Of a stretch of DNA of 11,842 nucleotides, positions 7,758 to 11,842 are shown piece after piece. Made by a program: the position numbers and the translations under genes. The stretch's first letter is position 1. Every line of letters begins with the position of its first letter. The notes beneath the pieces were generated by a model, which made no database searches, was not told where the DNA came from, and was given only the letters and a program-made list of their open reading frames with translations. Source of the stretch: OMOG01 sp041485845 (GTDB lineage: Bacteria; Acidobacteriota; Terriglobia; Bryobacterales; Bryobacteraceae); assembly GCA_041485845.1 (NCBI GenBank), contig JBGPKH010000236.1, forward strand, positions 1 to 11,842, written 5' to 3'.

Positions 7758-9659
7758 TTACTGCCCCGCCGGCACCCGCGGCCCCACTCCCGTCATGTCG
7801 ATCTGCTGAAACCCCATTTTCAGCGCGGGCGACTCCGGACGCAGCCGGAAATCGAAGTTGCTCGCGTTCACAAATAGAGGGTCCGCGACGATCGAATCCG
7901 CGTCTCGCGCGGCGGCCTTCCACTCGTCAAACGGCTTGCCCGCAAACCGAATATCGTTGCCGCGCGTATCGAAGTAGATATTGCCCTTCATCACGTACTT
8001 GTCGTCGCTCCAGTTGCCGCCCAGTAACCGGCCCTGGTCGAAGTACACGATATTACGCTCGAAGATGAACGAAAGGTGTGGCTCGGCCCGCGTGCGCATC
8101 AACTGATTCTCGCGGTTAAACGCCCAAATATTATTGCGCACGATGTTCTCGCGCCCGTAGTGCTGATGAAAGCCCGCGCTCTTGCAGTTGTACGCAATGT
8201 TCCTTTCGATCAGCATCTCCGAGGAGCCTTCATCCGGGTAGATGCCCCAACCGCCGTACGTAAACGAAGCGATGCCGTGGATCAGGTTATTCCGGATTCG
8301 CGTTCCGGGTTGCACACCGAGGGTGTAGATGCCGCCCATGTCGCTCAGCATTTCCTTGCCGATATCGTGAATGTGGTTGTACTCGATCACGTTGCCCTTG
8401 GACTGGTTCGGCCCGTAGCCCCAGGTCCATCCCACGGAAATCGCGGTGTAGAACACGTCGTGAATGTGGTTGTGGACGATCTGGTTGCGCCCGCTCTGCA
8501 GCACCCACACGCCGACCGCCGGCGAATACACAAGCCCCAGATCGTGGATGTGGTTGTCCGCGACCACGTTTTCGTAGTTCTGCTCGTCATCATTCGCAAA
8601 TTGCCCCGCCTCGCCGAGCTTGACACCGCCCGCGCCGAGGTCGAACAGTTCCGACGCCAGCACCTGCGTCCGCTTCGATCCGCGGCCGAAGAAAATCGCG
8701 TACCCACCCGAGTGTGCCACCGTGCATTTTTCGATCTTCGTATCGAGCGCGCCGATTCCCACGATCGCCGCCGCAGCCGGTATTGCAGCCTGCGTGTCGG
8801 CATAGCCCTTTTCGCCCATGGTCCAATCGGCGTGCTCGAATTTCAGCCCGCGAAAGGTCACGTTGCGGACGAACTGCTGCCGCTCGGGCTGGCCCTCCAG
8901 GCGCACCAGCTCAACCAGGGCCGGAGCAATCACCTGCCCCGCCTGCATGTTCTCGCCCGGCATCGGCCAGTACGAGACCCTATGCGTGCTCCGCTCCAGG
9001 CGCCACTCGCCGGCGGAATCGAGCCCATCGGGCGCGTTCTCGATGTAATAGCGTGCATCGCTTTCCTTGTTCGAAGGGCGCGGGTCGAGCGTCAGAATCG
9101 CCGCGTGGGCGCTCTCGTCCACGCTGACGATGGGCATCCGGAAATCGGCCCACGCCAGCATTCCGATCGCCTCGACGTCGTGGCCCGCCCACTGCGGCTT
9201 GATATCGTTGCCGCGGTAATGCAGGCGAAGAGGCTTGTCAGTGGGGCTGGGGCCGTCGATGCGATAGAAGCCGAAGTTGGGCGTGCGCGAGCGCTGGGCC
9301 CGGCGCCCGCTGACGAACAGTTGGCGGAAGTAGGGTTCGCCGGCGTCGGCTGTCCAGATGGGGCCGGAGCCTTTCTTCCACCCCGAAATCGCACGCCCGC
9401 CACTGATTGCCGGCCGGGCGCCGGGCGCGGCCTCCCAAACGGTGTTGGAGTCCCCGGGCGTCAAGACGAGTGTTTCCTTCAGGAAGTACACGCCGTCACG
9501 GATCTGAATGGTGATGGTTCCGCTGGCGCCCTGGCGCCGCTGGCCGCGAACGGCATCGCGCGCCTCGGTGAGAGTCTTGATGGGGCCGTCAGGCGAAACG
9601 ACAATCGTCTGCGCGCCCAGAGCCGATACGGAAAGAAGAAAAGCCGCCCGCAGTTTCAT
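7758..9659 (-). CDS. Secreted right-handed parallel beta-helix protein, probable glycoside-active enzyme
   Basis: 633 residues. The start at 9659 is chosen for its ribosome site (GGAGG four bases upstream on the minus strand) and the signal peptide MKLRAAFLLSVSALGAQ; an upstream in-frame ATG would add 15 basic residues ahead of it. Residues 18-95 show the entry common to beta-helix carbohydrate enzymes (VVSPDGPIKTLTEARDAV, DGVYFLKETLVL, GARPAISGGRAISGW). From about 265 to 565 there are helix coils with recurring NHIHD at 369, 397 and 428, then NNLIHG and RNNIWAFN. The best-conserved-looking block contains SDMGGIYTLG (439-448) and YGGWGIYPDEGSS (468-480); D440, D476 and E477 are acidic candidates for catalysis. 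Similar architecture is known in families such as GH141, GH120 and GH110, and in pectate-lyase-like enzymes, but I cannot assign one. It acts outside the cytoplasm and is convergent with the receptor gene. Confidence 0.85.
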   Translation of the reverse strand: MKLRAAFLLSVSALGAQTIVVSPDGPIKTLTEARDAVRGQRRQGASGTITIQIRDGVYFLKETLVLTPGDSNTVWEAAPGARPAISGGRAISGWKKGSGPIWTADAGEPYFRQLFVSGRRAQRSRTPNFGFYRIDGPSPTDKPLRLHYRGNDIKPQWAGHDVEAIGMLAWADFRMPIVSVDESAHAAILTLDPRPSNKESDARYYIENAPDGLDSAGEWRLERSTHRVSYWPMPGENMQAGQVIAPALVELVRLEGQPERQQFVRNVTFRGLKFEHADWTMGEKGYADTQAAIPAAAAIVGIGALDTKIEKCTVAHSGGYAIFFGRGSKRTQVLASELFDLGAGGVKLGEAGQFANDDEQNYENVVADNHIHDLGLVYSPAVGVWVLQSGRNQIVHNHIHDVFYTAISVGWTWGYGPNQSKGNVIEYNHIHDIGKEMLSDMGGIYTLGVQPGTRIRNNLIHGIASFTYGGWGIYPDEGSSEMLIERNIAYNCKSAGFHQHYGRENIVRNNIWAFNRENQLMRTRAEPHLSFIFERNIVYFDQGRLLGGNWSDDKYVMKGNIYFDTRGNDIRFAGKPFDEWKAAARDADSIVADPLFVNASNFDFRLRPESPALKMGFQQIDMTGVGPRVPAGQ

Positions 9660-9814
9660 AGGGCCTCCACCCCTGCATCGTAACAGCCGGCGGCGGGTTT
9701 TCACTCGAGGTCACCACCGGCTGAGAACCGATCCTGGCCGGCGGAAGCGGGGAACGGCTACCGGCTTTTGCCGAACCGATGGGCGCCACCACTCGGTCCG
9801 GATTTTCAGGAGTC

Positions 9815-9910
9815 ATGATGCCTGGACCACATCCAGCGTCTCAGCGTGCTCGGCGCGCCGGGGAGACGCAGGTTGGAGCGGCTACTTCCAGGCTCCAGCC
9901 TTTGTCCTGA
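9815..9910 (+). CDS. Possible 31-residue small protein, weakly supported
   Basis: AGGAG at 9808-9812 sits just before two adjacent in-frame ATG codons (9815 and 9818; the second has the better spacing). The frame runs to TGA at 9908-9910 and begins MMPGPHPASQRARRAGE. The product is basic, low in complexity and has no recognisable domain. Its 3' third coincides with the 9871-9900 hairpin, so the stretch may be a non-coding repeat and not a gene. Confidence 0.15.
   Translation: MMPGPHPASQRARRAGETQVGAATSRLQPLS
9871..9900. repeat. REP-like inverted repeat
   Basis: GGTTGGAGC and GCTCCAGCC form a nine-pair stem with one G-U pair around a 12-base loop, in an intergenic setting. Size and position resemble dispersed palindromic units, but only one copy lies in this window. 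Confidence 0.35.
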
Positions 9911-9962
9911 TCGCCGCGCGCGTTCCACGCCCTGCAACGGTCAGCGTTGGCTTAACCTGGGG

Positions 9963-9980
9963 CCACGTATCGGCACGTGG
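9963..9980. repeat. Inverted repeat CCACGT-N6-ACGTGG
   Basis: A perfect 6-bp dyad with a 6-base spacer, about 130 bases upstream of the amidohydrolase start. The spacing would suit a dimeric regulator. A dyad this short can also arise by chance. Confidence 0.3.
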
Positions 9981-9994
9981 ATCGGGCGGTGTCT

Positions 9995-10009
9995 GGATGG
10001 GCGCCATCC
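9995..10009. repeat. Inverted repeat GGATGG-GCG-CCATCC
   Basis: A perfect 6-bp dyad with a 3-base centre, 15 bases after the preceding one. Both lie upstream of the candidate promoter, so they could be operator half-sites. No regulator gene is adjacent. Confidence 0.3.
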
Positions 10010-10033
10010 CATCAGCCTGCCCCCTAATCCTGG

Positions 10034-10053
10034 TAAGCCATGGCAAGCCATGG
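10034..10053. repeat. Tandem 10-base repeat (AAGCCATGG)
   Basis: TAAGCCATGG is followed directly by CAAGCCATGG: two 10-base units with one difference, each ending in the palindrome CCATGG. They abut the candidate -35 box of the amidohydrolase gene, and the repeat of about one helical turn puts both units on the same DNA face. Confidence 0.45.
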
Positions 10054-10054
10054 T

Positions 10055-10081
10055 TGGACACGAGATCTGAGACCGGATAAA
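10055..10081 (+). promoter_or_regulatory. Candidate promoter of the amidohydrolase gene
   Basis: TGGACA (5 of 6 to the -35 consensus) and GATAAA (4 of 6 to the -10 consensus) are separated by a short 15-base spacer. Transcription would start about 25 bases before the ATG, leaving room for the AAAGGA ribosome site at 10102-10107. The short spacer keeps confidence low. Confidence 0.3.
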
Positions 10082-10112
10082 CTTTCAGGGGAAAGAAAAC
10101 GAAAGGACGCCT

Positions 10113-11285
10113 ATGAACCGCAGAGAATGGATGGCGCTCGGCGCAACGGCACTCGCACGGGGCCGGGCGGGCCGCGCCCAACAGCCGGCGCGAGTTCCCC
10201 AACCTTCCACCAACGGACTCCCACTCGAGCAGTATCAGCCCAAGAGTATGCTGCATGTGCCCGAGACGCACGTGCCTCGGTCTCGTTTCCCCCTCATCGA
10301 CTTCCACACCCACATCACCGGCACAAGCCGCAACGCCCCCGACAAGATTCAATTCAGTATGGACCCTGCCAACTGCCTTGCCGTGATGGATCGCAAGAAT
10401 ATCCGGAGCATGGTGAGTCTTACGGGAGGCTACGGCGAAGGGTTGCGCGAAGCGATCGCCAAACTGCCGGAAGCGCACCCCGGCCGATTCGTGGTCTTTA
10501 CCGAACCGGCGTGGACGAAGGCTTCCGAACCCGGCTATGCGAAGCTCCAGGCCGGCCTGATCGAAGACGCGCACCAGGCCGGCGCCAAGGGGTTGAAGGT
10601 GGCGAAGACTCTCGGCCTCTACCTGCGTGAGCAGGTTAGCGGCAAGCTTGTTCGCATAGACGATCCGAGATTCGATCCCATGTGGGAAGCAGCGGGCACG
10701 TTGAAGATGCCCGTGGCCATCCACATCTCCGATCCGGAGGCCTTTTTCCTGCCGATCGATCGGTTCAATGAACGCTGGGAGGAGTTGCACGCGCATCCGA
10801 GCTGGTCTTTTTACGGAATGGATTTTCCGAGCAATCGCGAACTGCAGGAGGCCCGCCGCAACGTCATGCGGCGCCACCCGCGCACCCAGTTCGTGTGCCT
10901 CCACTTCGCGGACTCGGAAGATCTCCCATACGTCGCGGAATGCATGGACAGCCATCAGAACATGAGCGTGGACATCGCGGCCCGAATCGGCGAACTGGGA
11001 CGGCAGCCGCGCATGGCGCGCAAGTTCTTCGACAAGTACCAGGACCGGATCGTGTTCGGCACAGACGCCAGCTCCAGCCCGGGCACACCGCAACAGATCT
11101 TCGGCGATGCGCTGTATGAGATCTATTACCGCTTTCTCGAAACCGAAGACGAGTACTTCGATTATGCCCCCGCTCCGGTGCCTCCCCAAGGCCGTTGGCG
11201 AATCTACGGCATCGGGCTGCCGGAACCGGTCCTTCGTAAGGTCTACTGGGAGAATGCAGCCCGGTTGATGGGGCTGCCGGCATGA
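10113..11285 (+). CDS. Exported amidohydrolase-2 family metal-dependent hydrolase
   Basis: 390-residue TIM-barrel protein of the amidohydrolase_2 (PF04909-type) group, which includes ACMSD-like decarboxylases and hydrolases. Metal and catalytic residues visible in order are: the HxH pair in DFHTHI (H65, H67), H204 in AIHISD, H264 in CLHFAD and D318 in GTDASSS. This matches the His-x-His, His, His, Asp pattern of ACMSD-like enzymes. K162 and K165 in GLKVAKTLGLY fall where other amidohydrolases carry a barrel lysine. The C-terminal RKVYWENAARLMGL is typical of the family. The N-terminus MNRREWMALGATALA looks like a twin-arginine signal with a short hydrophobic core, followed by RGRAGRAQQ, so export is likely but not certain. 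AAAGGA five bases upstream supports the start. The substrate is unknown, and the gene reads divergently from the beta-helix gene. Confidence 0.88.
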   Translation: MNRREWMALGATALARGRAGRAQQPARVPQPSTNGLPLEQYQPKSMLHVPETHVPRSRFPLIDFHTHITGTSRNAPDKIQFSMDPANCLAVMDRKNIRSMVSLTGGYGEGLREAIAKLPEAHPGRFVVFTEPAWTKASEPGYAKLQAGLIEDAHQAGAKGLKVAKTLGLYLREQVSGKLVRIDDPRFDPMWEAAGTLKMPVAIHISDPEAFFLPIDRFNERWEELHAHPSWSFYGMDFPSNRELQEARRNVMRRHPRTQFVCLHFADSEDLPYVAECMDSHQNMSVDIAARIGELGRQPRMARKFFDKYQDRIVFGTDASSSPGTPQQIFGDALYEIYYRFLETEDEYFDYAPAPVPPQGRWRIYGIGLPEPVLRKVYWENAARLMGLPA

Positions 11286-11318
11286 GGGGCCGTTCCTCGC
11301 CCGATGGCCTCCTGAGGA

Positions 11319-11621
11319 TTATTTCCGCGCGCTGTGCTTTGGCCATTTGAGCTCGCCTCGGTTGACCGCCCGCGTGATGAAGTTGAGCGTCACGTCAGGA
11401 CCAGCTTCCTCCCGGATCCCGGCCTTCCAGTGCAACCGAGATCTCTTCCCGGCAGAAAGCCGCTCGAACCGCAGAATCGCGATCTCGGCCGATCGAAGCT
11501 TGTCCTGGTGCTCCTTATCCCGGCGTTCGCGCGTGATACGTGTCGCCGTGTCGGGCGGACCGGTGATGAACTGGAAGGAATTTGATTCGCTTTTGGTCCG
11601 GCCGGTGGAGCACCTGGACAC
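11319..11621 (-). CDS. Hypothetical protein or gene fragment
   Basis: A reading frame of 100 residues, opening with GTG at 11621 and ending at TAA 11319. Codon third positions are mostly G or C, as in the real genes here, and the middle is rich in charged residues (TRERRDKEHQDKLRSAEIAI), suggesting a helical, basic protein. Residues ITGPPDTATRI near the front and VNRGELKWP near the end look like real protein sequence, but I do not recognise the family. The GTG lies inside a perfect inverted repeat (11598-11628) and has no ribosome site. The natural N-terminus may therefore be missing, making this the 3' part of a broken gene. It is convergent with the amidohydrolase gene. Confidence 0.4.
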   Translation of the reverse strand: MSRCSTGRTKSESNSFQFITGPPDTATRITRERRDKEHQDKLRSAEIAILRFERLSAGKRSRLHWKAGIREEAGPDVTLNFITRAVNRGELKWPKHSARK

Positions 11622-11628
11622 CGGCCGG
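11598..11628. repeat. Perfect 10-bp inverted repeat at the recombinase junction
   Basis: CCGGCCGGTG and CACCGGCCGG are exact reverse complements separated by 11 bases. One arm begins two bases beyond the last recombinase-like codon (11630-11632), and the spacer contains the first possible codon of the hypothetical minus-strand frame. It could be a terminator stem, a recombination site or the scar of a rearrangement. Confidence 0.6.
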
Positions 11629-11629
11629 C

Positions 11630-11761
11630 AACCAGGTAGCCGTACTTAACCGCCGAACCCAGAACGCGCGACAACACGTCCCGGATCTTGTACACGGACT
11701 CGCGAGAGAGTCGCTTCCTTCAGAACTCCTGATCTCGCCCAGTAATTTCTCACAGTCGGTG
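11630..11761 (-). pseudogene. Tyrosine recombinase (phage-type integrase) relic
   Basis: One minus-strand frame reads HRL-stop-EITGRDQEF-stop-RKRLSRES, followed by KIRDVLSRVLGSAVKYGYL. This has the look of the helical core-binding (SAM-like) domain of tyrosine integrases, where a form such as LREIT.RD.QEF....L....V...R..LS..L..A..YGYL is common. Two TGA codons interrupt it, at 11750-11752 and 11720-11722. The first stands where an arginine is usual and could be a CGA-to-TGA change. The catalytic domain with its R-H-R-Y residues is absent: similarity stops at 11630, beside the inverted repeat. It is therefore a dead remnant of about 44 codons, marking past integration in this region. Identification is by eye from family memory. 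Confidence 0.55.
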
Positions 11762-11769
11762 AAAACAGA

Positions 11770-11842
11770 ATGAGCCGGAAATGTATTTGCGGAGTGGACG
11801 GCAAAAGGTTTAAGAGAGAAGGATGCCGCAACTGCAACTGCC
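11770..11842 (+). CDS. Possible start of a Cys-rich protein, cut by the window edge
   Basis: ATG at 11770 is preceded by GGTGA (11758-11762) seven bases upstream and opens a frame of 24 codons to the edge. It reads MSRKCICGVDGKRFKR, then five more residues and CNC. Five cysteines in 24 residues (5, 7, 19, 22 and 24) are unusual for chance and could form a zinc- or iron-sulphur-binding knuckle. Only the beginning is visible, codon use is more AT-rich than in neighbouring genes, and no family is recognised. Confidence 0.25.
   Translation, partial: MSRKCICGVDGKRFKREGCRNCNC

Larger units (their letters stand above)
9660..10112. other. Divergent intergenic region rich in dyads
   Basis: About 450 bases between the divergently transcribed beta-helix and amidohydrolase genes. 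No family-level gene was recognised. It contains a REP-like hairpin (9871-9900), two small dyads (9963-9980 and 9995-10009), a tandem 10-base repeat (10034-10053), a weak promoter and one possible 31-codon frame (9815-9910). Confidence 0.6.

Noticed and set aside
6734..8068. 444-codon plus-strand frame overlapping the receptor end and the convergent gene
   Set aside because: It reads the receptor out of frame, spans a hairpin and continues antisense to the beta-helix gene; the Arg/Pro/Ser-rich product is typical of a shadow frame.
8076..9683. 535-codon plus-strand open frame antisense to the beta-helix gene
   Set aside because: Its product has no recognisable domain, signal or ribosome site; the minus strand encodes a clear beta-helix protein. 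Long antisense frames are expected in GC-rich genes.
9677..9704. Minus-strand promoter-like pair GTGAAA-N16-TACGAT upstream of the beta-helix gene
   Set aside because: Each box matches only 4 of 6 consensus positions, and transcription would start almost on the ribosome site, leaving about 10 bases of leader.
9882..11189. 435-codon minus-strand open frame antisense to the amidohydrolase gene
   Set aside because: The plus strand carries all metal-binding motifs and a ribosome site; the antisense product is low in complexity and begins inside the other gene.
11286..11842. Complete mobile element or genomic island boundary with a tRNA attachment site
   Set aside because: Only a recombinase fragment is present; no tRNA gene, paired direct repeats or intact transposase were seen.
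1..11842. CRISPR array or retron-like repeats
   Set aside because: No regularly spaced repeats of 20-40 bases and no reverse transcriptase or Cas motifs were found.

Overview
The window most likely comes from a high-GC member of the Acidobacteriota, probably near Bryobacterales/Solibacter. The main reasons are the large Oar-type TonB-dependent receptor with an N-terminal carboxypeptidase-regulatory domain, the fusion of c-type heme motifs to TPR repeats, and the style of secreted beta-helix and amidohydrolase genes. This assignment is inferred from gene content; no marker gene is present.

Layout from left to right. (1) 3-866: C-terminal end of a CusA/CzcA-type heavy-metal RND pump. Its last 40 bases overlap the start of a small exported protein (827-1603) made of two similar, probably PH-like, beta-rich halves. 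(2) 1604-1904: non-coding apart from a hairpin. (3) 1905-4082: an exported cytochrome with seven CXXCH heme motifs followed by seven exact 34-residue TPR units. (4) 4083-4316: leader region with a consensus -10 box, then a 1094-residue outer-membrane TonB-dependent receptor (4317-7601) and a candidate hairpin terminator. (5) 7758-9659, minus strand: a secreted right-handed beta-helix protein, probably a carbohydrate-active enzyme, convergent with the receptor. (6) 9660-10112: a divergent intergenic region rich in dyads and short repeats. (7) 10113-11285: an exported amidohydrolase-2 family metal hydrolase. (8) 11286-11842: a degenerate right end. It holds a hypothetical reading frame, a perfect 10-bp inverted repeat, a tyrosine-recombinase relic with two in-frame stops, and possibly the start of a Cys-rich protein cut by the window edge.

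Most of the proteins are predicted to act in the envelope or outside the cytoplasm: metal export, periplasmic or outer-membrane electron transfer, uptake of large ligands, glycan attack and hydrolysis. The receptor, beta-helix protein and amidohydrolase could together form a small substrate-acquisition neighbourhood. They are on different strands with separate leaders, so they are not one operon. No complete mobile element, CRISPR array, rRNA or tRNA gene was seen. The most unusual items are the 7-heme/7-TPR protein, the duplicated-domain protein overlapping the metal pump, and the recombinase relic that ends against a perfect inverted repeat.
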